A stretch of 61,202 nucleotides of DNA from Sedimentisphaerales bacterium (GTDB taxonomy: Bacteria; Planctomycetota; Phycisphaerae; Sedimentisphaerales; Anaerobacaceae). The notes beneath the pieces are model-generated. The model searched no databases and was not told the DNA's origin. It was given only the letters and a program-made list of their open reading frames with translations. The stretch lies in contig JAFGLV010000028.1 in assembly GCA_016927855.1 (NCBI GenBank), forward strand, positions 1 to 61,202. The letters run 5' to 3'. The translations under genes and the position numbers were made by a program. Below are positions 26,577 through 35,116 of the stretch, piece by piece (the first letter of the stretch is position 1; every line of letters begins with the position of its first letter).

Positions 26577-26858
26577 GTATTTTTCCCCAAAGTTCCGTTG
26601 ACTGTATCGGCGCGGGCAAGCGAATTTCCTTAGCCTTTCGGGACGGTCGTCACGCGGCGTTCTCAATTGGCGCTTCGAGGATTATCGGCCCCAACCGCCG
26701 TACCAGTATCCCCATCCGCTTTTTCTCGGTATTCCGGGTCCACGCAGGGGAATCCACCCAGGCCGGTTGCGGTTATCAGTATTGATAAGCCCCCTGGCGG
26801 CGCGCGGGGAAAAAATCTTGAGGTTGTTGAGATTCTTGGGAGATGATCTGCGCCGCCG
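26577..26858. other. Gene-free stretch downstream of the prenyl synthase
   Basis: About 280 bases. It contains an AT-rich TTTTTTCC-like run on the minus strand near 26810-26816, which may help end the prenyl synthase transcript. No gene was recognised. Confidence 0.4.
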
Positions 26859-27806
26859 CTACTTCTCGCGCGCCAGCAACGCCTGGGCGAGCTGTCGAAG
26901 CGGGTTGGCCGCCGGACCCAGCGGCTCGATGGCTTCGACGGCTTCGCGCGCGAGGGTCTGTTCCAACTCGCGGGACTTCTCGATGCCGATGACGGCAGGA
27001 TAGGTGCACTTGTTGGCTTTGATGTCCTTGCCGGCGGTCTTGCCCAACTGCTCGCTGGAGGCGCTGACGTCGAGGATGTCGTCGGCGATCTGGAAGCCCA
27101 GGCCGATCTTCAGGCCGTACTGGGCCAGCGCGTCCAACTGGCCGGCCCCGCCTTTGAGTCGCCCCGGCGCGCCGTCGGGCTGCGCGATTTCAGCCTGGCC
27201 GCACATACCGCCCATCACCGCGGCGCAGCGGAACATCTTGGCGGTCTTGTTGGTGTGGATGTACTCAAGCACCTCGACGCTCCCGGCGGTGCGCTCGGCC
27301 TTCAAATCGGCCATCTGGCCGGCGATCATCCCACTGCCCCCGGCGGCCTCGGCCAATTGGCGGGTCAACCTCATGGCCAGCCAGGGATCCCTAATCCGAC
27401 TCGCGAGGACCTCGAATGCGAGCGTCAGGAGGGCATCGCCCGTGAGAATGGCGGTGGCTTCGCCGAATGCCTTGTGGCAGGTGGGCCAACCGCGGCGCAG
27501 GTCGTCGTCGTCCATCGCCGGCAGGTCGTCGTGCACCAGCGAATAGGTGTGGACCATCTCGATGGCGGCCGCGGCGATCCTCGCCTCGTGGGTGTTCTGC
27601 TCGGCCACCGCTTCGCAGCTCCACAGTACCAGCGCCGCGCGTATCCGCTTGCCCGGTGCCGAGAGCGTATAGGCCAGCGCGGCGCGCAGGTCCTCCTGGA
27701 TGCCTTGCTGCTCGGAGAGCAGCAGCGTCAACTGGGAGTTGACGATCCGGACCTTAGTGTCCAGCAGCGCGTTGAATTCGGTGTCGGGTGGCGGTGTCGA
27801 AGACAT
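26859..27806 (-). CDS. ispA: Farnesyl diphosphate synthase-type polyprenyl synthase
   Basis: A 315-residue trans-prenyltransferase that condenses IPP with allylic diphosphates. The first Asp-rich motif is HDDLPAMDDDDLRRG, with the two-residue insert typical of bacterial FPP synthases. The second is GFQIADDILD, and the substrate motif APGKRIRAAL is in place. Tyr-Ser precede the first motif, consistent with C15 or C20 products; chain length cannot be settled by eye. The ATG at 27806 has no ribosome site, so initiation may be leaderless or from an upstream codon. It is divergent from miaA, which uses the C5 product of the same pathway; dxr lies 5 kb away. Confidence 0.9.
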   Translation of the reverse strand: MSSTPPPDTEFNALLDTKVRIVNSQLTLLLSEQQGIQEDLRAALAYTLSAPGKRIRAALVLWSCEAVAEQNTHEARIAAAAIEMVHTYSLVHDDLPAMDDDDLRRGWPTCHKAFGEATAILTGDALLTLAFEVLASRIRDPWLAMRLTRQLAEAAGGSGMIAGQMADLKAERTAGSVEVLEYIHTNKTAKMFRCAAVMGGMCGQAEIAQPDGAPGRLKGGAGQLDALAQYGLKIGLGFQIADDILDVSASSEQLGKTAGKDIKANKCTYPAVIGIEKSRELEQTLAREAVEAIEPLGPAANPLRQLAQALLAREK

Positions 27807-27896
27807 ATTTACGATATGCGTTTTACGGGTTAATATCTGCCACTGAGCAGGCACGCTTGACCCCGAGCGGGATGCATCGACCGCAGGTTATCGTAG

Positions 27897-28829
27897 ATGG
27901 CAGACAGCAAACCGTCAATGATATTGATTCTGGGCGTTACCGCCTCAGGCAAGGGCCGGCTTGCTTTCGAGTTGGCCCGGCGGCTCGAAGGCGAGATCCT
28001 CAGCGTCGATTCCATGAAGGTCTACCGGCGCATGGACATCGGCACGGCCAAGCCCTCGCAGGAGGCCCGACAGGTGGTCCGCTACCACATGATCGATGTC
28101 GTCGAGCCCAGCGAGTCATTCAGCGTGGGGCTCTTCTGCCAGCAGGCCCACGCCGCTATCGGCGATGTGCGCAGCCGAGGCAAGAGGGTCGTGGCCGTGG
28201 GGGGGACCGCCTTGTATATCAAGGCGCTGCTATATGGCCTCTTCGCGGGGCCCGGTCGCGACGAGAAGATTCGCGCCGAGTTGCAGGCCCGCGCCGAACG
28301 TGAAGGGCTGGCCAAGCTGCATGGGGAGCTGGCTCAGGCTGATCCCGCCACCGCCGATCGCGTTCACCGTAACGACGCCAAACGCATCATCCGCGCCCTG
28401 GAGGTCTACCAGCTCACCGGCCAGCCCATCTCCAGCTTCCAGAAGCAGTTCGATGCCGCCAACGCGACTGATGAGTGGGTTATTATCGGGCTCAGGCGAG
28501 AGAAGGCTTTGGAGAGCCGGCGGATCAACGCTCGCGTCAAGAAGATGATCGAGCAGGGACTGGTCGACGAGGTCCGCTCGCTCCTGGCCGAGCAGAGACC
28601 CCTGAGCCAGCAGGCCCGCTCCGCCATCGGCTACGCCGAGATGATCGAGCACATCGAAGAACGCACATCGCTGGATGACGTAGTTGAGCAGATCAAGAAG
28701 AACACGCGCCGACTGGCCAAGGGTCAGCGCACCTGGTTCAGAACCTTCAGAAACGTGAACTGGATCGACATCGCAGCAGAGGAGTCGGTCGAGAGTGTGC
28801 TCGATCGCGCAGAGATGTTGCTCGCCTAG
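27897..28829 (+). CDS. miaA: tRNA dimethylallyltransferase
   Basis: Transfers a dimethylallyl group to A37 of tRNAs that read UNN codons. The P-loop reads ILGVTASGKG, with Gly replacing the usual Thr after Lys. Next come DSMKVYRRMDIGTAKP, AVGGTALYIKALLYG, the segment RIIRALEVYQLTGQPIS and the C-terminal AIGYAEM with RLAKGQRTWFR. At 310 residues the length is typical. The ribosome site is weak (AGG ten bases upstream). The stop codon overlaps the end of the convergent ATP-cone gene by four bases. Confidence 0.95.
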   Translation: MADSKPSMILILGVTASGKGRLAFELARRLEGEILSVDSMKVYRRMDIGTAKPSQEARQVVRYHMIDVVEPSESFSVGLFCQQAHAAIGDVRSRGKRVVAVGGTALYIKALLYGLFAGPGRDEKIRAELQARAEREGLAKLHGELAQADPATADRVHRNDAKRIIRALEVYQLTGQPISSFQKQFDAANATDEWVIIGLRREKALESRRINARVKKMIEQGLVDEVRSLLAEQRPLSQQARSAIGYAEMIEHIEERTSLDDVVEQIKKNTRRLAKGQRTWFRTFRNVNWIDIAAEESVESVLDRAEMLLA

Positions 28830-29407
28830 ACCGTCTGGAGCTCTCGCTCGGCACGGAGCATCGACGCGGTTTCGCCCAGGACAAGTTGGCGGATCAGGCT
28901 CAGCGGCACCATCGTCAGCTCCATCCGGAATATCCGCTCTTCGACGAGGGATGCCACGGTCCGTGCGGTCTGGCGCTCGACGCCGAAGCGGGTGGTCAGA
29001 TCGTGTACGATTTGCGCTTTGTCCCAGCGGGCGCGAGCCGGTGGCTGCTTGGTCTGACAGAGCTTCTTGGCATCAGAGAACTCGCGCATCTCCACGTCGA
29101 GGACCTCGGTGCGCGCGCGCATGAGCCGGCGCTCGAAGGCGTGCTTGGTCAGCGCCAAAGCCGCTTCCTCATAGCCGGTGGCAGTCAGGACTGCCTTGAT
29201 CATCGAGAAGACTTCGCTCGAGCTGACCGTGCGGCGTTCCGGCTGGTTGTAGAGGTAGAATGTCACCGCTTCGGCCAGGTCTTCCGAGACCGCAGTGTCC
29301 GCCTGGTCCACGGCCGCCAGCGCGTTGTTGATCGTCCCGATGACCTTCGTGTGCAGATAGGCCTCGGTGGTGCCGTCGGCTTTTATGATCCGCAGTTGCC
29401 TCTTCAT
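28826..29407 (-). CDS. ATP-cone domain protein
   Basis: A 193-residue protein. Residues 3-95 form an ATP-cone (QLRIIKADGTTEAYLHTKV, VSSSEVFSMIKAVLTATGYEEAA), the nucleotide-sensing domain of NrdR and ribonucleotide reductases. Residues 120-190 (WDKAQIVHDLTTRFGVERQT, ASLVEERIFRM) look like a second, degenerate cone. No zinc ribbon is present. GGGAGG lies 13 bases before the ATG at 29407. It follows nrdR by 95 bases on the same strand, so the two nucleotide sensors are probably co-expressed. Its function is unknown; a modulator of NrdR or of ribonucleotide reductase is a reasonable guess. Confidence 0.75.
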   Translation of the reverse strand: MKRQLRIIKADGTTEAYLHTKVIGTINNALAAVDQADTAVSEDLAEAVTFYLYNQPERRTVSSSEVFSMIKAVLTATGYEEAALALTKHAFERRLMRARTEVLDVEMREFSDAKKLCQTKQPPARARWDKAQIVHDLTTRFGVERQTARTVASLVEERIFRMELTMVPLSLIRQLVLGETASMLRAERELQTV

Positions 29408-29502
29408 CTGTTGAGGGTTGCCTCCCTGCAAACACCCACATGTGCTTCCGAGCACCGCCCCGGTCGTCCGGCCGGACAGCGGTGGCCTCGATGCCGTGTT
29501 GT

Positions 29503-29994
29503 CTACTGCTCGAACAGCTTCAGTTGCTCGGTCGCGTCCGTTTCCTGAATGGCTCGGCTCACTTCGTCGATGAGCTCACCGGCATCGCGGAAATCGCGAT
29601 AGACACTGGCGAAGCGAATATACGCCACCTTGTCGATGCTGCGCAAATGCTTCATAACGCATTCGCCGACAAAGGCTGACGTCACCTCCTTGTCGAACCG
29701 TCGGAAGATATCCTCTTCCGTCTTGTCGGCCACTTGTTGAATCTGCTCGGCCGAGACCGGGCGCTTGTAACAGGCCTTTTGCACGCCGGCGATGACCTTC
29801 TCGCGATCGTAAGGCACGCGCGATTTGTCCTTCTTGACCACGTTGAGCTTGAAGCTCTCGGAGGTTTTTTCATACGTGGTGAAGCGCCGCTTGCAGGCCA
29901 GGCACTGACGGCGGCGCCGGATGACCCGTCCCGAATCACTCGAACGCGAATCGACCACCTTATCACTGTCTTCCTTGCAGAAAGGACACCTCAC
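29503..29994 (-). CDS. nrdR: Transcriptional repressor NrdR
   Basis: Repressor of ribonucleotide reductase genes; 163 residues. The N-terminal zinc ribbon shows CPFC and CLAC with the basic RRRRQ between, then FTTYE. The ATP-cone follows (SRVPYDREKVIAGVQKACYK), and the C-terminal part has VAYIRFASVYRDF. The start is a GTG at 29994 reading VRCPFC, as expected for the family. It lies behind a strong AAAGGAGGTG ribosome site with a long, 12-base spacing. The open frame upstream is not protein-like. No ribonucleotide reductase gene is in the window. Confidence 0.95.
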   Translation of the reverse strand: MRCPFCKEDSDKVVDSRSSDSGRVIRRRRQCLACKRRFTTYEKTSESFKLNVVKKDKSRVPYDREKVIAGVQKACYKRPVSAEQIQQVADKTEEDIFRRFDKEVTSAFVGECVMKHLRSIDKVAYIRFASVYRDFRDAGELIDEVSRAIQETDATEQLKLFEQ

Positions 29995-30188
29995 GACCCC
30001 GACGCACCTCCTTTGGCCACACCCCCCGAAAGCCAAGTCATTCTTGGTGATCCCTTTTGCTCTGTGTAAAGAGCAACCCCACATTTAGTCATTTGGCGAT
30101 TCTACGATCAACATGTAGCGTGTCAACACAAATGAGGATGATGGGCAGAAAAAAGTAGCAGGTTACTTGTGAAATCTCAGGATGTGGC

Positions 30189-30212
30189 AGGGGCGAATGA
30201 TGATTCGCCCCT
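30189..30212. repeat. REP-like palindrome, copy 2
   Basis: Arms GGGGCGAAT (30190-30198) and ATTCGCCCC (30203-30211) with an extra A/T pair, closely matching the palindrome at 3156-3183, including the following CTACAG. Confidence 0.75.
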
Positions 30213-30577
30213 ACAGGTCACACCACAGACAGACGAAAACGGCCTCTGCGTCAGGGACGCAGAGGCCTACTCGGAAAGAAACTCACATAGCCCCCCCAAA
30301 GGCTGTCGCAGTGACTCAGAGCGAGTTCCGAGCTTGCTTTGCAGGTCGGACTTGAGGTTTTTGCTCTCGGATCCGTTCGGCGTGGTTCTGCACCGATCTC
30401 GCTGGGCCTGCGCCGGGCCGGGACCGAGGTTCTTGTCGCTCGTGATGCTCCGTCCAACTACCTAAAGTGTAATACACAAATGCCGCCAGGCAAATTGCGG
30501 CAGGCGTTTTTTCTGGCGCCGCCGCACGCGGGATGCAACCGCAACGTACCGCGCCACCTCAACCGGCTCACGCGCCG
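30213..30577. other. Structured gene-free stretch upstream of nrdR
   Basis: No credible gene. It holds a perfect hairpin at 30241-30267 (GGCCTCTGCGTC/GACGCAGAGGCC, three-base loop) and a two-part stem at 30318-30367 (AGAGC/GCTCT outside, AGTTCCGA/TCGGACT inside). A GCCGC/GCGGC stem follows near 30481-30500, and TTTTTT lies on the plus strand around 30506-30511. An unknown structured RNA on the plus strand is possible. It does not match the 6S, SRP, RNase P or tmRNA marks I know. Confidence 0.5.
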
Positions 30578-31435
30578 TCAGATCTCTTCGACGGTGGCTT
30601 GGCGGCGCAAGCCGTCGAGGTAGTCGCCGAGCGCTTGCTCGCGCATCTGCTCCTTGAGCTCGTTGAGGACCTGGGTTTTGACCTCCTTCAGCTCGAGCTG
30701 CCTGGGCGGTGTCTGGCTGTAGACCTTGGCGAGGTGGAACCCGAAGCGGGTGCGAAAGACGTCGCTGACCTGTCCAGGTGCAAGCTTGAAGACGACGTCC
30801 TCGAACTCTTCGACCATCTGACCTCGCGCGACGAAGCCGAGATCGCCGCCGCTGTCGGCACAGTCGCTGTATTTGTCCACGATCATTTCGAAGGACGTGC
30901 CGCTCTCGATCTCCTTCCGCGCGTGTGTGAGCGTCTCCAGGGCTTCGGCTTCGCTCGTCTGCCAGTTGACGTACTTGACGATGTGGGCAACACGGACCTG
31001 CTCGTCCGACGTGAATCGGTCCTTGTTCTTCTCGTAGAACTTGCGAATCTCATCCTCCGAGGGTTCGCCCACGCGAGCGTAGACCTCATCGATCTTGCGC
31101 TCCGCCTGAATCTGCCGGCGAATCGCTTCGGCTGCCTGGTCGTCGTTCTCGACTCCCAACACGGCGTAGAGCTGCTCCGGCTTCTCGAATTGCGCGCGGA
31201 GGTTCGCGAGGGCGGTTTCGATCTCCGCGGCCGGGACTTCGCTGCTTTCCTTCCTCGCCTCCTGGCGCAGGAGCGCGCGCTCGATGACGTTCTCGCGCGA
31301 CCACTCCTGCAACTGCGTCTCGCGCTCTTGAGCGTCCTTCTGCGCGAAGACCTGCTCGTGTCGCGGCCGTAGCCGTTCCACCTCTCGCGTGATCTCGTTG
31401 TCGTCGATTCGTTCACCGTTTACGACCAAAGCCAT
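30578..31435 (-). CDS. Parvulin-type peptidyl-prolyl isomerase, SurA/PrsA-like
   Basis: A 285-residue protein with an N-terminal helical chaperone part (residues 1-140, VNGERIDDNEITREVERLRP) and one parvulin domain at about 145-245. That domain shows VRVAHIVKYV, SFEMIVDKYSDC, GGDLGFVARGQMVEEFEDV and FGFHLAKV. A C-terminal helix follows. No signal peptide is visible, so unlike SurA or PrsA it appears cytoplasmic unless the start is misplaced; GGAG six bases before the ATG at 31435 supports this start. Stands alone between a structured gap and a long inverted repeat. A general folding role is likely. Confidence 0.85.
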   Translation of the reverse strand: MALVVNGERIDDNEITREVERLRPRHEQVFAQKDAQERETQLQEWSRENVIERALLRQEARKESSEVPAAEIETALANLRAQFEKPEQLYAVLGVENDDQAAEAIRRQIQAERKIDEVYARVGEPSEDEIRKFYEKNKDRFTSDEQVRVAHIVKYVNWQTSEAEALETLTHARKEIESGTSFEMIVDKYSDCADSGGDLGFVARGQMVEEFEDVVFKLAPGQVSDVFRTRFGFHLAKVYSQTPPRQLELKEVKTQVLNELKEQMREQALGDYLDGLRRQATVEEI

Positions 31436-31509
31436 GTACGACTCCTATCTGCTCACGTCAGACTTGAACCCTGTCTCTCGCGTGATCGGACATCGAAAGC
31501 TACATCAGA

Positions 31510-31676
31510 GTCGAAATCCGAAACAAATTCAAAGGACCGAAATTCAAATCACCGAAACGCTCTCGCGGGTCGGGATGGTTTGTTTTGGACATGGGGATTT
31601 GGATCATCTGTGCTTGTTTCGGATTTCGAGATTCGGATTTCGGATTTGGCCCACGTGCTTGTTTCGGATTTGACGA
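31510..31676. repeat. Long imperfect inverted repeat, copy 2
   Basis: Same family as 1398-1564: left part with AAATCCGAAACAAATTC, a GC-rich centre (CTCGCGGGTCGGGA), then TTTCGGATTTCGAGATTCGG on the right. It lies just beyond the stop of the thymidylate synthase-like gene. Both copies keep GTTTTG...GGATTT...GATCAT in the right half. Confidence 0.7.
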
Positions 31677-31683
31677 AGCAGCA

Positions 31684-32571
31684 TCATCCTTTGGCCTTGG
31701 CGAACCAGTCGGGATCGCGGGCCAGCTTCTCGCGCGCTTCTAACGTCATCATCTCGAACGCCGGATGGGTGCTTTCCCAAGCGCGCTGGGCGAAGGAGGT
31801 CCGCCGCATCTTCTCGATCTCCACGGCGGCATCCTTGAAATAACTGCCATAGATGTGCAGCGAATCGCTAATATCGACGTAGCGCCCCACCTGCACCGGC
31901 TCGCCGCGTTTGGCTGCGATGGCCTCGGCGATCGTGCGCTGCAGATCGGTCAGCGCGTAGACGTTCATGAACCACGCCTTATACAGGTCCCGGCTGCGCC
32001 AGTGCGTGTTCATGTTCAGCGTCAGTTGGCCCGTCTCGTCGGCAACCAGTCGGCACCAGATGCGCTGCAAGCACGGCGGGTCGTCCGTCTGTGGGTCGGC
32101 AGTCGGCATCCACATCGTCGCCTGGGCGCGGCGCGTGTGTCCGGCGGCTGCGAGACTGTCGATGATGTACCGAATCTGGTTGACGGCGCTGAAGGACTTG
32201 GCGCTGTTGGGACGGCGCAGGTCAGCCACCGGGCTGTAGGCGAAAAGCCGCTCGTGATAGGTGTAGGTCCACTTGCCGGCGACCGGGTCGATCCAATGGT
32301 CGTGAATCCCGCTCACCACTTCCTGGCGGTAGGCCTCAAGCTCCTCGGGACCGCCTGGGAAGTTCTTGTGGATGCGCGGCTCGTTGAACGGATTCGTCAC
32401 GGTAATCATCACCGTAGCGTCCTTGCTGGGCGGATCGTCGGGCTTGTCATACTGTGTATTGACCTCGTAGCCTCTGTCCCAGACCGCCAGGACCGCCTTC
32501 TCCCAGGCCTCAGGCAGGCAGTCCGCTGTTATCGAAATGACCGGAATCGTCCGCGTCGCTGCTGTCGTCAT
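31684..32571 (-). CDS. Thymidylate synthase-family protein
   Basis: A 295-residue protein with the marks of the thymidylate synthase fold: the nucleophile Cys167 in DDPPCLQRIWCR, the phosphate-binding HWRSRDLYKAW, Asn203 (which selects uracil over cytosine) and DISDSLHIYG near the end. His normally follows the catalytic Cys; here it is Leu. The N-terminal third is divergent, and the length is slightly over the usual 264. It may be a genuine ThyA of the divergent, archaeal-like sort, or a pyrimidine hydroxymethylase relative. Its ATG overlaps the stop of the membrane-protein gene upstream by four bases, so the two are co-translated. Confidence 0.75.
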   Translation of the reverse strand: MTTAATRTIPVISITADCLPEAWEKAVLAVWDRGYEVNTQYDKPDDPPSKDATVMITVTNPFNEPRIHKNFPGGPEELEAYRQEVVSGIHDHWIDPVAGKWTYTYHERLFAYSPVADLRRPNSAKSFSAVNQIRYIIDSLAAAGHTRRAQATMWMPTADPQTDDPPCLQRIWCRLVADETGQLTLNMNTHWRSRDLYKAWFMNVYALTDLQRTIAEAIAAKRGEPVQVGRYVDISDSLHIYGSYFKDAAVEIEKMRRTSFAQRAWESTHPAFEMMTLEAREKLARDPDWFAKAKG

Positions 32572-33206
32572 CGTTGTACCGGCTCCACATCCATGGGCAC
32601 TGTACCCTGCCTTGACTTCAGGAATCTGCTGATGTCGAGGTCCTGCTCGGTGATCTGATACTGGTCGCCGTACCGCTCGAAGATTTCTTCGAGCAGTTGC
32701 TTGGCGCGGAAGGCGTACTCACTATCCGGCCAACGTTGCAGCACCTCCTTGCAGGGCTTCACCATCGTGCCATATTGCAGGAAAGGCAGGCGCCCCAGGC
32801 TGCGTCCGGTGGTGGCCCAAGGCATGAGCTGCTGGGCCGCGATGTCGTCGATCTCGTCCAGCGGCTTGAAATAGAGGGTGGTGGTCTGCGTGATGCTGCT
32901 GGGCAATACGTATTGGCTTTGCGGCTGGGCAACCTGCTGCGTTGGCTCCTGATGGGGAACTTCCTGGACCGTCTGCGGTTCAGTCGCAGGCTCTGGCGTT
33001 ACCACCGGCTCATTGGCTGGCTGAGCGCGCTCGAGGAATTGCTTGTCCCGCTCGAACTGATCGTAGATGGTCCTGGGCTTCTCCTCCTCCTGCGTCTGCG
33101 CTGGCGGCGCCGGAGTCTCGTTGCTCGAGGTGAACTTGCTGACGACGACGATCACGACGACAATGCCGACCGCCACGGCGGCTAGCTTCAACCAGATCGT
33201 ATTCAT
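32568..33206 (-). CDS. Membrane-anchored protein with helical C-terminal domain
   Basis: A 212-residue protein. A single N-terminal membrane helix (LAAVAVGIVVVIVVVS) is followed by a long Pro/Glu/Gln-rich linker (to about residue 100). A compact C-terminal domain comes next (YGTMVKPCKEVLQRWPDSEY, AFRAKQLLEEIFERYGDQY) that resembles a TPR-like helical pair. AAAGGAG lies five bases before the ATG. Translationally coupled to the thymidylate synthase-like gene, an unexpected partner. No family recognised. Confidence 0.7.
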   Translation of the reverse strand: MNTIWLKLAAVAVGIVVVIVVVSKFTSSNETPAPPAQTQEEEKPRTIYDQFERDKQFLERAQPANEPVVTPEPATEPQTVQEVPHQEPTQQVAQPQSQYVLPSSITQTTTLYFKPLDEIDDIAAQQLMPWATTGRSLGRLPFLQYGTMVKPCKEVLQRWPDSEYAFRAKQLLEEIFERYGDQYQITEQDLDISRFLKSRQGTVPMDVEPVQR

Positions 33207-33384
33207 GATTTCACTCCTTTCCCGCTGGAAGACAGTGTCCTGCAGACCCTGCGAGCGTTCGGAGGTCTATCCTATCACGTCCGTTCGGACCGTGAAAGGG
33301 AGATTTGAACCGCGCGGTGCCCTGGGTGAAGCTGGTGTCTCTGCGCAAAGCGAGCAGGATCCGCTTTGAGCCCGCGCGGCTCTC

Positions 33385-34506
33385 CTATCGCATGACCTCT
33401 TTGGCGGACCGGGTATCGACGACGAGGTGCGAAATCAACCTCTGCTCCGAGGCCAGAATGCCGGAGAGAATCCGAGACTTCGTGTTCTGGCACATCGCGC
33501 AGGGGCCCAGCACCAGCAGGACATGCTTGCCGCTCTTGAGGAAAGCGGGAAGCTCGCTCAGTTCGACGAGGGTCATGGAGCGAATCCGGGTCTGGGCGTC
33601 GAGCGGCCCGCGCGGTCCCACGGGAAGCCAAAGCATATCGCCGACGCAGCCGGCGTTGACGAGGACCTCGGAGCAGTTCGCCGATTTCTCCATGTACTTG
33701 CGAAACGTACTGTGCCTGTCCGACCAGTCGGCCGCCGAAGTGACGATGATGTCGAGGTCACGGGCGTGTTCGTACGATTCCCTGATTCCCTCGGCGTTCT
33801 TCAGAACGTCGTATTCGCTGGCTTTGACCACCGGCGGGGTGTGGAGTCCCACGAACTCGAACTTGGTATTCACGCTCGTGTGGTTCTGAAAGAGGGTGAA
33901 GAACGTGTTCGGGTCGGTCGTCGGTTCCAGCACGTCGAATCCTGCTACCAGAGCGTGAAGGACAAGAGTCTTCGGCAAAGAAGCGTCCGATTCGTCCAGA
34001 CTCTGTGCGAAGATCTGGGCCAGGCGGCGCACGGCGTGTCCGCCGGCAAAACCGACGTGTACCTTCCGCTTCTTTTTCTTCAGCTTGACTTCCTGCAGGA
34101 GCCCGATCAGCGTCTCGGCGCCCTGGTATGCGACGTCTTCAAACTCGTTGGTGTGGACTACCTTGACGTCTTTAAGCCATTTGTAACGGTCGCGCAGTCC
34201 TATGGAGACCAGAGAGTCGGGCCTGGGGACGAAACGCAAGCGGCCGTCCCGGACGGCTTCCAGGAGCATCGGGTAGACCGACTGCCGGTTGAACCTCTCG
34301 CCCGCGTAGTCCTCGTGAATCTGCGCGGCAATCGCATCGGCGTTCTTGGCTTTGCAGAACAGGCGACACACCACGTCCAGCTTGTCTTTGTGGGTCAGGT
34401 CCGTCCACAGGAATTGGGGTTTTCCGACAGAGGGTTTGGGTGAATTGCGCTGCCGGCGGCCTCTCGGCGAGCGCGGGTCGTGCCGGCCATCCTTCTTAGC
34501 CATCAT
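33385..34506 (-). CDS. SorC/DeoR-type transcriptional regulator
   Basis: A 373-residue regulator. After a basic N-terminus comes a helix-turn-helix-like region (LDVVCRLFCKAKNADAIAAQ, FNRQSVYPMLLEAVRDGRL). A sugar-phosphate-binding SorC-like domain follows (KVHVGFAGGHAVRRLAQIFA, LVLHALVAGFDV, FEFVGLHTPPVV, DLDIIVTSAADWSDRHS, VLVNAGCVGDML). GGAGG lies five bases before the ATG at 34506; the ATG at 34503 is also possible. The stop falls in a gene-poor gap, and no sugar operon is adjacent, so the effector and target are unknown. Confidence 0.75.
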   Translation of the reverse strand: MMAKKDGRHDPRSPRGRRQRNSPKPSVGKPQFLWTDLTHKDKLDVVCRLFCKAKNADAIAAQIHEDYAGERFNRQSVYPMLLEAVRDGRLRFVPRPDSLVSIGLRDRYKWLKDVKVVHTNEFEDVAYQGAETLIGLLQEVKLKKKKRKVHVGFAGGHAVRRLAQIFAQSLDESDASLPKTLVLHALVAGFDVLEPTTDPNTFFTLFQNHTSVNTKFEFVGLHTPPVVKASEYDVLKNAEGIRESYEHARDLDIIVTSAADWSDRHSTFRKYMEKSANCSEVLVNAGCVGDMLWLPVGPRGPLDAQTRIRSMTLVELSELPAFLKSGKHVLLVLGPCAMCQNTKSRILSGILASEQRLISHLVVDTRSAKEVMR

Positions 34507-34774
34507 GCAGTCCTCCAAATACTCACATGGAAGCAAAAAGGGACCGGTCGTGCAACGATCAATGTGCCGGCGCGGCGACCCGGCTGCAAAAGGCATTTAC
34601 ACCTCGTGCGGATGACGCCGGAACCGTAAGGCGCCGGCCAGACTTACACTTCGAGCTCTGCACACGGAAACTGTGAGAGCGATCTGCGCCCTCGGTCTCG
34701 ATAAATCTTGCAGTCACCCGGCCGCTGCCGCAAGCTGGTACCGGAATGGTTGGACTACCGTTGGAGTCATGAAG

Positions 34775-35110
34775 ATGCCGAGGTCCACAATCATGGTTGA
34801 CGCCGCCGGGAGAAGGACGTTCCAGGCCGGTTACGCCGAAGCCTTGAAGGCGATCATGGAAGACTACGATCTGCAGCGCGCCATCGAATGCCTGCGCGGA
34901 ATCGAGCCGGAATCCGAGCAGGAATCCTGGCTGCAGACAGACCTGCTGGGCGCCCTGCTATGGCGGACGGGGCGGCTTTCAGTGTGTCGCCAGGTACTGG
35001 TCTCCCACAAGCGCCGCTATCCCGATGATCGTCGCGTCGACCGGCTGATCGAATCGTTCCGCAAAGCGTGCCGACGTATCAGGAGAAAGGACCGGCCGAC
35101 TTCGCCGTAA
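34775..35110 (+). CDS. Small helical (TPR-like) hypothetical protein
   Basis: A 111-residue protein. The start at 34775 is chosen because GGAG lies eight bases upstream; earlier ATGs give a non-protein-like N-terminus. The chain is helical, with a TPR-like rhythm (AEALKAIMEDYDLQRAIECL, WLQTDLLGALLWRTGRLSVC, RVDRLIESFRKACRRI) and a basic tail. It is divergent from the SorC-like gene and converges with the PKD gene seven bases away. No family recognised. Confidence 0.6.
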   Translation: MPRSTIMVDAAGRRTFQAGYAEALKAIMEDYDLQRAIECLRGIEPESEQESWLQTDLLGALLWRTGRLSVCRQVLVSHKRRYPDDRRVDRLIESFRKACRRIRRKDRPTSP

Positions 35111-35116
35111 TCGACG

